A stretch of DNA of 64,000 nucleotides, taken from NCBI GenBank assembly GCA_019321725.1, contig CM033108.1:18861799-18925798 (forward strand). Reading direction: 5' to 3'. Source of the stretch: Paulownia fortunei. Taxonomy: Eukaryota; Streptophyta; Magnoliopsida; Lamiales; Paulowniaceae. Below are positions 12,501 through 23,700 of the stretch, piece by piece. Under the pieces are notes generated by a model, which searched no databases, was not told the DNA's origin, and worked only from the letters and a program-made list of their open reading frames with translations. Both the position numbers and the translations under genes were made by a program. Positions within the stretch are counted from its first letter, which is position 1, and every line of letters starts with the position of its first letter.

Positions 12501-13032
12501 ATGTCTGGTGCTAACACAAAGCAGGTAAATTTTGTTTATAATTTTTTCAAAGTTCTATTTTTCTGCTAATATTGATATTTATCAAGTAATTCTACTTATT
12601 GCAGGCCAAGTTTTTCATTAATGTTTTGGCTGAACCAGCTGAAGTGGTGAGTTATTTTTTTTTCCTATGTTGACAGCATGGTCCTCATTACCTAGTTTTC
12701 TGATGCTAATAATATTAACTTTGCTGATCTTCCACCCCCAACTTACTTAAAACTTTCTGTTTGAATTGCGTACCAGGTTGCTCAGTACCTTGTTCCCAAC
12801 ATCAGATCTATTCCCACAAATGGATCTGGAAAACCAACTTACATACGTTTCCTCACTGGATTGAAAGCCTACTCCCAGATATTCTCGGTTAAGCAATATA
12901 CCCATATTGCACATCAACTGATTGCTTTCGGAGTTTTTGGTTCTGAAATCTAATGCTTTCCCTTTTTTTTAACTTGTTGCACAGAGATTGGCTTTTGGTG
13001 CTCGAAGAAATCGTTATGTTCTTGAAGATTAG
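3577..13032 (+). CDS. NOL: Chlorophyll b reductase NOL (NYC1-like), 5'-partial, 12 exons in window
   Basis: NOL is a short-chain dehydrogenase that works with NYC1 in plastids to reduce chlorophyll b to 7-hydroxymethyl chlorophyll a, the first step of chlorophyll b breakdown. Exons: 3577-3645, 6162-6223, 6531-6617, 7486-7553, 7633-7681, 7753-7838, 8051-8108, 8631-8681, 12474-12524, 12605-12646, 12777-12887, 12985-13032 (TAG 13030-13032). All phases agree and about 260 residues remain open. Visible SDR features are the GIG of the nucleotide loop (first exon), the NNAG motif after IDIW (7486 exon) and the catalytic YxxxK as AYGATK (8051 exon). The segment GGHIFNIDGAGSDGRPTP and the end GARRNRYVLED are NOL-like. 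Plant NOL is about 345 residues, so roughly 90 N-terminal residues, including the transit peptide, lie upstream of the window. The intron after 8108 begins with GC rather than GT. Introns carry tandem repeats and two hAT relics. NYC1 itself is less likely because the C-terminal match is closer to NOL. Confidence 0.93.
4666..5071. repeat. Three near-identical 136-bp tandem copies
   Basis: Units start at 4666, 4802 and 4937, each beginning TAAATACCACTG and ending near AACGATCTACT. They differ at only a few positions, so the expansion is recent. The array lies in the NOL intron between exons 3577-3645 and 6162-6223. No open frame or transposon signature is visible in the unit. Confidence 0.95.
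8109..8630 (+). other. GC-AG intron of the NOL gene
   Basis: The upstream exon must end with CAG (Q of the SLQAEL stretch), and the next bases are GCATGA. The downstream exon begins after TGTACAG at 8631 with GCAGAATTG. Keeping the conserved reading leaves no GT in register, so the donor is GC at 8109-8110. GC-AG introns are a known minor class, about one percent of plant introns. Confidence 0.8.
9177..10685 (+). mobile_element. Non-autonomous hAT relic with 8-bp TSD (left copy)
   Basis: TATACAAC at 9177-9184 and again at 10678-10685 flanks an element of about 1.49 kb. The ends are TAGACTTGACC and, at the other end, GGTCTA, which reads TAGACC on the reverse strand. An 8-bp duplication and short TIRs fit the hAT superfamily. 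Both subterminal regions are GC-rich (runs of CCGGTT, CACGGGT) around an AT-rich core. It retains a remnant of the transposase C-terminal dimerisation region at about 9820-10060. It sits in the 3.8-kb NOL intron 8682-12473. Confidence 0.85.
9820..10089 (+). pseudogene. hAT transposase C-terminal (dimerisation) remnant
   Basis: The start MAKEIFVSPTSTVTVE and the later NLEAQLPKHVLM stretch follow the order of the hAT dimerisation domain (PxSTVxxExxFSxxG, then RSxLSPENLEALxxL). An in-frame TAA at 9868-9870 and loss of everything upstream make it non-functional. The same remnant occurs on the opposite strand at 11562-11804 in the sister element. Confidence 0.8.
10686..10959. other. Native NOL intron sequence between two hAT relics
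   Basis: This 274-bp stretch is AT-rich, lacks GC-rich hAT subterminal sequence and lies between the right TSD of the left element and the left TSD of the right element. It is what remains of the original intron here, with no coding signal. Confidence 0.7.
10960..12381 (-). mobile_element. Non-autonomous hAT relic with 8-bp TSD (right copy)
   Basis: GATTAACT at 10960-10967 and 12374-12381 is the target duplication. The element (10968-12373, about 1.4 kb) begins TAAACCTGACC and ends GGTCAAGTCTA, so its reverse end reads TAGACTTGACC. It is an inverted relative of the 9185-10677 copy across both subterminal regions and the AT-rich core. On the - strand it keeps a longer open piece of hAT transposase C terminus. 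Because its own TSD differs from that of the left copy, the inverted pair arose by two insertions. Confidence 0.87.
11562..11804 (-). pseudogene. hAT transposase C-terminal dimerisation fragment, open frame
   Basis: About 80 residues are open, beginning MMAKEILALPISTVAVEQVF, then SARGSIFNKKRSTLSLENLEAQ. This is the hydrophobic core motif of the hAT C-terminal dimerisation domain. The usual end (W/L-rich tail) has decayed, and the catalytic DDE-bearing part is absent from the element, so it cannot catalyse transposition. It is a deletion derivative of an autonomous hAT element. Confidence 0.85.
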
Positions 13033-14634
13033 TACTTAATTCGAGCTTTTAGTGGGATTTGTGTTGGTCCAAGTGCATAATCTCTTCATTAAGGGCCTTG
13101 CTTTTCTCTGATTATTTCTTAGTTGATGACTTCTGTTGGCTCTAATTTTTGCTCTTTTTACCTTACTATCCTAATTAAGTTGTATATTTCTTTTATACTG
13201 TACTTCAGATTCAATATTTTTTCAATTTTGGTAGCAAATTGGAGTGTGGAGGAATATTATAACTGCAATTGGAAAATAAGTTTCAGGAGAATGAAGTTCA
13301 ATATTCTAGCATAGAGTTTGCAGGGGAAGAGGTCATGGTACATTGTTTGATGGGGAAATTTCATAAAATACACTTGGTACTATGCAAGCTTATTTGTGAG
13401 CTTGGAAGTGTATATGATGGTATTATATAGTGAAGCATTAATATCATATGGTATTATATAGTATTATATATCGAAAGATTAATATCATGTAAAAACAGTT
13501 CACAACTAGTGATACTCGGGTGGCATCTTATGAGCAAATTGGTCGCGAAAATTTTAGGTTACTTACTTGGGTAGTGCCAAAATGGTTCTATGAGCCGTTA
13601 ATGTTTACATGATAATGTTTTAAAGTGAAATAATAATATCAATATATATATTATATATGATGATATATAAGTTTAATTAAATAGTATCCAAATAGGTGGT
13701 ATAAAATGTGTCCACTGGATTGACTGGGGCGTTTTTCTAAATGTAGTAAATGTTATGCATTGTACTAGTTAAGCAAATATACAAAACTTCAATGCTCACA
13801 CTTAATAAAAACAATTTATCAGCCAAAAGTTAAAAAAGTTAGCAATCTTTTATTCTTTATATCATTTCACGTCATGCATATTAAGCATATAATACTGGAT
13901 AATATAATAATTGTTATGCGTTCTATGGTTTGTTTTTATTATTATATCTTGCAAATCACAAAGAAAATTGTGCATGGTTGAGCATATATTTCTAGGCCTT
14001 TAGAGAGCATATTTTTCTAGGCTTGGAAAAAAAACAAATTGGAAGTAGAATGGTCTGAAAATGGAAAATGGGGTGTCCAAAAATATTTATTTTTTGGAAA
14101 TTAATTTCAATAAAAATTTAATAACGATAAATTCTCAAACAAATAATAATTTGAAATTTCAAGAATTAAAAAATAAAGCCCCAAAATCTTGGATAAGTCG
14201 TCCCGACCATATGCTGACATTGTTGATTGGAGATACATTACAAACCCACTTTATTGTGGAAACTTGAAGCATGTTGAGCTTTAATTGGATTGAGTTAAAG
14301 TTCAAATAATTTGATATGATCACATATATTTTATCACTTTCAACTATTCAATTTAAGTTTGGATTTAAATCTTGTAAAATAAAAAAATATATTCAAATTC
14401 ATTTTATTATTCTTAATGAATTGATTTATTCTGCTAAATAAATCATATTCGATTGAGTTTTCAAAAAATATATCACAAATATCTTGATATAATTTTTATA
14501 TTACTCCCAACTGTAGAATTTTTTTTTAAATTTATTGAAAAAATGATAGGTCGCCTATGGGTTCACATCATACTCGGAAGCCCACCAGCTCAAGTTGATT
14601 AACTTTAAGTCTAGCCAAAAATAAATTTAAATCA
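13033..14634. other. AT-rich spacer after NOL
   Basis: This holds the NOL 3' UTR and then intergenic DNA. I see short AT-rich direct repeats (GGTATTATATAGT near 13420-13470) but no convincing coding region, RNA gene or element end. Confidence 0.6.
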
Positions 14635-15664
14635 AATTTAATAGGGTTAATCTTATTTTATTCTGTTTATTCTTGATAAGTATTACTTTACCCCTTTGCA
14701 CTCTTATTATGTTTCACTTTACCCTCTTATATTCTCTTTGTCTCACTTTACCATCATGTACTATTGAAAAAATAACTAAATTGCTCTTACCTATTACATA
14801 TAATAACATTACTTTAAAATATTCTAAATTTAATACACTTGTATTTAAATACTAATAATTTTTTCAACTTAATTAATTAATACTTAATAATAAATTTATT
14901 TCATATTTTATTGTACTTATTTTAATGACCATTTTTTTATTAACATAGTTTCTATTAAAAATTTATATCATAGGTTTTTATTTTTTAGGTAATACATTTT
15001 ACTTAAATAGTCAAATTATCGTAACTTGATGAATATTATGTTAAATTTAAAATAATTTAATAAATACTTTTCTAAATTTAAAAACATAGTCATTTTAGAA
15101 ATTAATTTTATTATTACTACTTAATTATAATGACTATGTTTGAATTTAATATAGTTTCTTTGAACTTATGATAATTCTATTAATAATAAAAAATATTACT
15201 AATATTTTATGTATTTAATAAAATATTTTTTTAATATTTATAGTCAGTGAAAAATTCATAAATAAAAGCATATTACATAATAAAAAATATCCTGCTATAT
15301 ACTAATTTAATAAGAATTATGTTATATTATAAAATATCTATTAAAATTTAAGTATAATAAAATTTTAAATAAATTTAATATTAAATATTAATTAATTAAG
15401 TTGAAAAATATTTTGAACATAAATACAAATATATTAATATCAACCTATATTAAAGTAATTTAACTAAAAATAATAGGTAATGACAATTTAGTTATTTTTT
15501 TAAAAAATATAGGCGAATAAAATGAGATAATAAGAGTACAATAGGGTAATGTGAGACAAAATGAGAGTGCAAGGAGGTAAATAGAAAAAATTAAAAGTAC
15601 AATGAAATAAAGTAATACTCAACAAAAAATAAAAGAGGTAAAGTGAGATTAATCCAATTTAATA
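14635..15664. mobile_element. MULE-like foldback element with 9-bp TSD and about 200-bp inverted arms
   Basis: AATTTAATA occurs at 14635-14643 and 15656-15664. Between them the element starts GGGTTAATCTTATTTTA and ends GAGATTAATCC, which reads GGATTAATCTCACTTTACC on the reverse strand. The arms pair for about 200 bp, with shared landmarks such as TTGCACTC, TTTACC and AACTAAATTG. A 9-bp duplication with long TIRs is typical of Mutator-like elements. The core is very AT-rich with no transposase, so it is non-autonomous. Confidence 0.8.
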
Positions 15665-15917
15665 TAACCAACTTGTAAAGTGATATTTATTGCAGGTCAA
15701 TTAATAAACAAATGTAATTAATATCTTTTCCGATCCGAGGTATAATATATTTCTATGTATTATTTTTTTAATTTACTCAACACTTCATAAAGTTTTTCAA
15801 AAATAAAAAATAAAAAATTATTCTAGTTGGAGAGGCATTGTATATTTATTGGACAAACATCAAATACTCTAAGAAAAGGTTGTGTTTATGAAGTTCACAT
15901 GTACCGTACACACTAAC

Positions 15918-15942
15918 ATATATATATATATATATATATATT
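15918..15942. repeat. AT dinucleotide microsatellite
   Basis: A short run of alternating A and T lies about 690 bp before the FLZ gene start. Confidence 0.85.
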
Positions 15943-16611
15943 AAATGAATGGGATATTAATATCATGGTAATAAAAAACTAATGGGTAAAGAAAATTACT
16001 AGTTCTCCATATTAAATGGAGATTTAACAATTTCTTCTTAAGCATGTAGATCCTTTATTTATTTATTTTTATTTTTTAAGTTTACAAAATCAAATTATTT
16101 TCCTTTTTGATTGAACCTAATAATAATAGTATCTATACTATATTCGATGTATTGTATATTGAAAGTTTGAAAGATGAACAAATATTTTATTTTATAAAAA
16201 ATAAGATATTTTTTCATCATCTACGTAATCAGAATGTTGCATACAAATTACAAAGAACAGAACAAGGCAGCCTACCTTTTTTTATCTCTTCTCAAAATCC
16301 TTTCGATTCTTTCCATATACTGATATCAGATCTAAAGGAAAAAGAATCTTTTTCAACTTTTTCTTTAATATCTAAATTATATATAAAAAAGAAAACAAAA
16401 TTTCCTTTTATTGTCTCTCAGCCTTTTCCATTCTTTCCTTGTATTGCCATTCCATACTACATTATATAATCTGTCTCTCAGCCATTACCATCTAGCTTTT
16501 TCTTGAAGATAATTTCTCCCCCCAAAAACTCTGGTTTTGCTTTCTCAAGAGAGTAGTAATTTTCTAGCTTTCATAGTTTAAATATTATTTTGAAGAAATA
16601 TTTATTTTCCT
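15943..16611 (+). promoter_or_regulatory. Probable promoter and 5' UTR region of the FLZ gene
   Basis: AT-rich upstream sequence passes into a stretch with CT-rich segments (about 16420-16570) typical of a plant 5' leader, just before the ATG at 16612. An open frame at 16107-16469 has low-complexity composition and no recognisable motif, and I do not accept it as a gene. The transcription start cannot be fixed from sequence alone. Confidence 0.4.
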
Positions 16612-17072
16612 ATGAGGAATTTGCCCAGCAAGATGCCCTCTGGTGAGAGTCTTGAAAAGCGTATCTCTACAAGTTGTCCTACAACTGAGAGGGAAGACAG
16701 ATTCAAATCCAAAATTGAAGGAGAATGCAATTATCTCACTCACCAATGTGCCTCATGCAAGAAGCACATGCATGACAATCAAGAAGCTCATATGTACGAG
16801 TAAGTACTACTATTCCTAAAATAGCTGATAATGTCTAAAATACTTCAAAATCTTATAATCTACTGGCTGAAAGTGCTTATTTCAAGGCCACTGAACAAAT
16901 TTTGGAGCACCAATATCGACCCTCTTTTTTTTTTTTTTCTTCAAGCAAAAGTTTATATGGAAAAAATTTACAATATCTAGACTACACAAATACCCATAAC
17001 AATCGAGTGGCTCTCTTATGCAGTGACAAAACATTTTGCTCCCATCGATGCCGGCTAAACAAATGGCTCTAG
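16612..17072 (+). CDS. Short FCS-like zinc finger (FLZ, DUF581) protein, two exons
   Basis: Exon 1 is 16612-16799 and exon 2 is 17024-17072. The donor reads GA|GTAAGTAC and the acceptor TTATGCAG, and the phase is kept. The 78-residue product ends with an FLZ-like module: C46 and C49 in HQCASCKKH, then HMY at 60-62 and TFCSHRCR with C68 and C72. The FCS triplet after the intron names the family. Splitting of the module after the MY is, as I recall, usual for these genes. FLZ proteins are plant-specific adaptors that bind SnRK1 kinase subunits and are linked to sugar, ABA and stress responses; that role here is inferred from the family. The protein is short for the family and ends six residues after the last Cys. 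Read without splicing, the frame stops one codon after the donor. A second ATG eight codons in is an alternative start. Confidence 0.68.
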
Positions 17073-17724
17073 ACACAGAAATCGACTTGCTCCGACTAGC
17101 AGACAAACAAAAGCAAGATTGAAAGAGATGCTCTCACTGTTTGGGCTTAGATTCAAGTAAAGAAGTATACACAGCAATAGATCGATTTACTGTTACTGGA
17201 AGTTCATACCTAGGAATTTTTTAGGTATTTCTGTAAGGTTTTTCAAGCAGCTTTGCATCTTTCAATGAGAAACAATTTCCACGATTTTCATAGCTTGCAT
17301 CCCAATTCAGTTCCTTCAAAGGATTGTGCATTCAAGCAGTAAAAAAGCAATCCGATAACAATACAAACTTATCAACTACTGCATGGGATCAATCAGAATT
17401 TAAGCCTGCTGCAAGGGGAAAATATCAACCAAGTTATGCCCAATTAACTATTTTTACCTCTAACTGGCCATCAAATTTAGCGCGTGCATTCTAATATTTC
17501 AAGCTTCAGAAAAGGTCCTATCCACAAAACTTTTGTCTATATTCTTTCTGTTACAGTGAATTATCAGATGAAATTCATACAGGCTACAATTCAAGTGCAC
17601 AAGATCCAAACTTAAGATCAAAATTGCACAACAGCAGCCCAAAGAAAAAAAATCTGAGTTGTGACAAGGCAACCAAAGGGCTTTCATCCTACAACAGGAG
17701 AAAACAATCAAGAGCAGTCCATAC
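17073..17724. other. Convergent 3' region between FLZ and HDH
   Basis: The two genes end tail to tail, and the 3' UTRs of both must lie here. Small open frames on both strands (for example 17499-17711) lack motifs and are likely UTR. A poly-T tract at about 16925-16940 lies just upstream, in the FLZ intron. Confidence 0.5.
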
Positions 17725-20700
17725 TTATCTCAGATTAGATACTTGCCTTGCTTCAATGTCCTGCAGTCGCAGAGTTACAGCCCTCTTGTGGGCATCCAGC
17801 CCCTCAACTTCAGCCATAGTTGCTACATGAGGCCCAAGATTCCTTAGCCCTTCTTCTGTCAACGACTGAACTGTGATATACTTCAAGAAGGAGTCTAAAG
17901 ATACTCCACTATACATCCGTGCATAACCATAAGTTGGAAGAACATGGTTGGTGCCACTTGCATAGTCCCCTACACTCTCAGGGGTCCACTGCCCCAAAAA
18001 TACCGAACCTGCTTGTAGTTTAAAGGCAAATCAGTGACATCAATTATGTGAAAAAAACAAATACAGGGCAGATATCAATTTAGAATGTGGAAATAATATC
18101 AAAAAATTTGTAATTCCATGCTAATATGTACAACATTTCAAAATACTTTGTGCAAATTACTTGCATAAACTACAGAGAATTGCAGAATGGAATAAAAATA
18201 CCTTGCAAAGCAGATAATTGATCTACATCAAGCATTCTATAAGTAGTTAAGGTATGGATTTAAGCATTTCAGAGATTGTTGATTTTAATTTCCACAGGAA
18301 TAGTTCAATATAAGCACCAATTGAAAATACATTAAAAAAATGAACTAACTACAGACACGTGGTTAAAGTGATGAACTTAGTAAAAGTACACGAAATTGGA
18401 AAAAGACATGACAACGATCCGTAATGCATGAAGACACTTCAGAGAAATAACATTTAAAAAAAATATATAAAAATGTGATTGCCAGCAGCCAGTAGATGTA
18501 TTGAAAAAGTCTCCCGATAGAATTATATAAACTTCTACACTAAGATGGAGCAACTATTGCAGCAAAAAAGCTAAATAAATACTCATGCAAATGACAAGGA
18601 TATTAGTGAGAAAACACCATTAGATATAGCACAAAGCAGATGCATAATGATTACCTGCATTCTTGACGAAACTTTCCCACTTCTCAGCATCTTTCACATT
18701 GATTATCAAATGCTCAGGAGCGTACAAGTTAGAAAAATCAATAGCCTAGAATACCAAATAAAGGTATAATTTAGGACAAACTGAAACTTGATGAACCATG
18801 AAATGCAAAGAACAAAAGAAATCAAGCAAGAAATTAACTGAGGTTGCATTTGCATTGAAGGATTTGAGAACTGAGGATTTCAAATCCATAATAACAAATT
18901 TGTTGGGTTTGTTTCGATAATACTAAATTACAGTGGATTTCAAATCCTTTAACACCTATTTTGAGTTATTTTTTCAATCATTGTGGTGGATTTTAAATCC
19001 ACCTAATATTGAAGTTATTTGAAATCCTTAGCTCTAAATCCAATACAAAAATTAAAACCCTTCCTTCCAAATGCAACCTAATGGAATTGGACATGGGTGC
19101 ACTGAGAAGATATTATGCTGTTGCTAACCACAATAGTCCCTAAAATTACAGATTCGGCCATCGAAACATGCATATGATATGGGAACATCACAATATGCTA
19201 GATAATTAAATGGGGCAATGGGTCAATAGTACATGCGAGTCAAGTAAATAAAGCACAGTATCAATAATGAAAACTTAAATAAATATCCTAATAAACTACT
19301 TTTAGCTTATGATGTTAAGAGGAATCTCTTACCTTAAGATGTTATAGATTATTGTTAGAACACTTCTTTCTTGTCTTGCGTTCTAACCCTTACTTCACTA
19401 TATGCTCGAGTTTTTTGTTATGCTCAAATTTGAACTGAAGTCTCTATATATAGAAAAATCTAACCTTCTCTTACATAGATATAGGTGTGAGAATTAAACC
19501 CATCACTTCTTCTAGATGAGCATAGAAATTAACGTTATCATCTCTTCAAGATAAACATAAGAATTAACATTATCATCTTCAAAATAAACATGAGAATTAA
19601 CCTAACAAAAGATAAATAAAAAATTTAATCTTATCGTCTTGAAGATAAATTCAAGATTTAACATTATCACTTTGAATATTAACATGTGAATAACCTGATC
19701 ACTTTCAAGATTTATCTTAGATTTAACCTCATCAGTTTCAAGGATGTAAAACCTAAAACCCCAAAAATCTAACTATGAGGGTGTTTGGCTAAACTTATTT
19801 AAAAGATCTTATAAACTCCTACATCTTGTAAGATGTTTTTGGAGCTTATAAGATGCTAGATCTTATTTTAAAAATAAGTTGTTGAAGTGTTTGGATAAAA
19901 TAAGATCATAGAGCTTTTAAGATGTTAGTAATGTCAATTTTGTAATTAAAACTGTCAAAATTAAAAGAGTTTGTTAAAATAAAATCTTATTTTGAAAATA
20001 AGTTGGGATGGAGGTACTTTTTTTTTTAGGAGCTTATAAGCTCTCGAACAACTTTTTTTCGGATCTTATAAGCTCTTTCAAAAAAAATTGTCAAACACTT
20101 TTTGACAGCTTATAAGCTCTTAAGCAGCTTACTTATAAGATGTTTTCAAGAGCTTATAAGCTCAGCCAAACACCCTCTATATGCAAACATTTACTGCGAT
20201 CTTAAGTGCTAATTAATTGTTCAATTAGCATTTATAATAATTAGGAATAAACTGATGTCCAACGAGGTCATATAACAATCATACCAAACTTGAGGGACCC
20301 TGGAGATATCCTTTTTAGCAAACACTTGCCTGAAAACAGTTGAGCAATTTGTAATAAGATTGATGTTCATGCTTGTCTTGGAAAGAGATATGGTCAGTTT
20401 AATATTTATCATCAAAGTGAAAAGGTCAAGCATCATTTTTATCTTCCAACATCAAGTTAAATCTCATGTTTATCTTCAAAGTGATGAAGTTATATGTCAT
20501 ATTATTTGCAAAGAGATAAGGTTAAATCTCATGTTTACTTTCAGAGTAACTTGATTTTGATAAGGTTAAATCTCAAATTTATCTTGAAGAGGTGATAAGG
20601 TTAATTTCATGTTCATCCTGAAGGTGAGAAAGGTTAGGTTAATTCTCATGCTTATCTTAATAAGGTGATAAGTTTTAAGTTCCATGTTTATCTTGAAGGT

Positions 20701-23700
20701 GGCAAGGTTATTTCTCATGTTTATCATTTATAACAATATGATAATGTTCCAATTCAAATTTGGGACATCACAAAAAAGTTGAAAATAGAGTATGAGATGG
20801 GAAGAAAGAAAGAAGTATTGTCCAACAATAATTCTATCATCTCTTAAGATAAGAGTAGTAGTTAATAGGATATTTGTTTAAAATATCATTGTACTTTATA
20901 GTTGTCTCACATGTTGTGTCGGATCCATTTTCTCATTTAAACTACCGTTCAAATTTTGGTGTAATATGCATCATGTGGTACTTCATCGCACACCTGAGCT
21001 AAGAATGTAAGTTGATGTGCATATATGTGAATTGTAAATTGGTCCAAAAGTGTTCAGTTGTGGATAGGGTTGAGTCCAACTGGGCGACATAGGGCTTGCC
21101 AATATAAAATGTAGCACATATAGTTGGGATATGAAGGCAGGAACAGCTCATGTTAGAGGAGGCGATAAGGAGAACAGAAGAGGAGCAAGGAGCGTTGTAT
21201 CATTCATGTGTGAATTATGTCTTTGCTTTCGTAAGTGAATTGACTTTTAATCTATTATATGTGGCTATCTGCACAACTTCACACTCATGTGCACCTTGTT
21301 ATTGTTAATTGGAATTTTTTATTCTTTCGCCCTGACTCTCTTACAATCTACTTCTAAGGAGAAGCAAAAGTGGAATCTAAGAACAAAGTACAGAGCAAGA
21401 TGAGTCTCATGCTTACTTGTCAACTAGTTTTGATTTTTGATATAATAGTCCGTTATATGCGAAGAGATGTCTTACAGCTACCAAGTTTTGTAAATGTAAT
21501 TATCTTATATCTAGATTATTTAGGATGATAAATGAAATTGGCTTTTGTTTAAGTTTGTAATAATTAAGTTGGTAACATATGGTGTATTATTAAGCATAAT
21601 TGCTAGCTACCTCTTTAGTAGACTACCCTACAAATAATAATTAAGTTGGTAATATATGGTGTATTATTAAGCATAATTCCTAGCCACCTCTTTAGTAGAC
21701 TACCCTACAAGTAATACTTTATAAGTGTTGCTTGCACCAATCAACAGAGATTTCAAACCATGGACGCCGCATTTATATTTTCTGCACTGCTTTGGCACAT
21801 CCTATATCCCAGCTATACAAATATACAAGAGGCGCATTGTAGTGTTATAGCCAAGTAATGTAACAAGAAGCACAAATTACAGAACTAGGGGTAACAGTAA
21901 AGATCTCAAACCAACCACTATAATAGGGTTTCGGTGCACTCATTATTGTAAATGGGTGAGGCAAGTAGTCTCAAATGAGTCATAAAACTACTCAATTTCA
22001 AAAGGCGAACAGTGCTTGTCTCTCACAGAACGAACAAACTCAAGTCAGACCCACACAATCAACATGAAACAAAGGGAGTATATAGGTAGGGTCCTCATGC
22101 ATGTTCTTAGAACTAAAGACAAGGATATTTAAGTTATATTTTCTACAACTGGAGAAAATGACGCCCAAAAATTAGCAGCAGTAACACAGCATGCACCCAT
22201 TTTTACTCATTCAAAAAAAGTTGACATATGTAATCTAAAATATGAAGATTATTTTAATGCGAACCTCAACCACATCGTGGGCAAAAACCGTGAAGCTGTG
22301 ACTTAGTGCTTTTGAAGCAAATTCTCCCCGAGGAAGGCGTTGGCACTGCTTGTTGATTTCATCCTCAATAGCGGTTATATCCACACCATCTCCAGCAACT
22401 ACAAGAACAACTTGGCTATCAGGACCATGCTCAGCCTGAAATTGGGAATATAATCTTTTTGCACGATCAAAAAAAGAAACATAACAGCATAATTAAAAGA
22501 GAGCAAGTTAAGAGAAGCTATCATCATGCAGACAAGTCAGTACCTCACCAGCACATCATAAATGACACAGAGAACGAAACCAACAATTTAATTTTTTATT
22601 ATTTTACAAAATAAATTGGGGTATCATATGCTTCAGTCAACTTCTCAAATTTGTCTGGAATTTTAACTTTGTTCCAGAGATAAACAGAGTTGCTACCCTT
22701 TCTTGATTAACTACACCCATGCAACATGACAGCAGGTAAAACCAACAATTACTTTGATATGAAAAAGTAAAACAGGCAGCAAGAATTCTGTAAAAGGACA
22801 GTCACCTGTGAAAGCAAATCTGCTGCTATGTAAACAGGGCTGGCATGTTTATCAGCAATAACAAGCACTTCTGATGGTCCAGCAGGCATGTCTATTGAAA
22901 TCAAAGCCTCACTGTTCTATTGACAAAAAGTACCATTGTAGCATTGTAGAAGCCAGTAAAGGCATGAGATACTATTGAACAGTTTCAATAGAATAATAGT
23001 TCACACATTAAAAATAATGAAAACCTGGAGAACCATTTTGGCAGCGGTGACATACTGATTTCCAGGCCCACATATTTTCTCAACCTGCAGCCACAGCAAC
23101 ATAAAATTATCACAGATACATAGCAACAAAAGCTTGGGTTATACAGAGAGGTACACACATATTAGATAAGACCAAAAACACATTTGTTCGCAATTTGAGG
23201 TCCACGAAGACATTCAGTAGGACAGAAAAGAATTCAAGATTAAAAACCAGGTAGATTAAATACGTTTATCATGTTAAATAACTCATCTCATAGGTGAGTT
23301 AGGAGGCAAGAATTCTAAAAGGTTGTCTGGATTTTGTCTGTGCTTTTGCAGACAGAGAGCCAAAAACTGGCCGGCACCGTTAGACAGAACAAAGGGATGT
23401 CACAGGTGAAAAAAGGACATAGTCAAAGCATGAGAGTCCCACATTACTGGCATGTACGTACATGAGTAGGTTGTTTCCAAGACTCAGACCTGTAACACCT
23501 TATCATCGTCACACCCTCAGTCACATGTCTATCTGTTAAATAGCGGCATCTTTGGTTCACACATATCCAATAGGAGTCCCACACAAATAGTTGTACTATA
23601 CGTTGTTTTGTTGGGTCCACCAGCGCACACTTATCTGGGCTGAAACCATTGCCCACAAGGACATCAATTTTGTTTCAGCTCTCCACCAATATTGATCCCA

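Larger units (their letters stand above)
18746..22264 (-). other. 3.5-kb HDH intron rich in inverted-repeat elements
   Basis: This intron separates HDH exons 12 and 13 and is by far the longest in the gene. It holds a 239-bp MITE, a 1.6-kb foldback with an inner MITE, and a 76-bp tandem duplication, all listed separately. I found no coding sequence inside it. Nothing suggests that it disturbs the flanking splice sites (donor GTTCGC on the gene strand, acceptor TAG). Confidence 0.8.

Noticed and set aside
16107..16469. 120-residue open frame upstream of FLZ, possible organelle-derived gene
   Set aside because: Low-complexity Phe/Ile/Lys-rich translation without any recognisable plastid or mitochondrial protein; better explained as AT-rich promoter DNA.
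16882..17106. 74-residue frame on the - strand
   Set aside because: It overlaps the FLZ intron and second exon on the other strand and includes a poly-Lys run from a poly-T tract.
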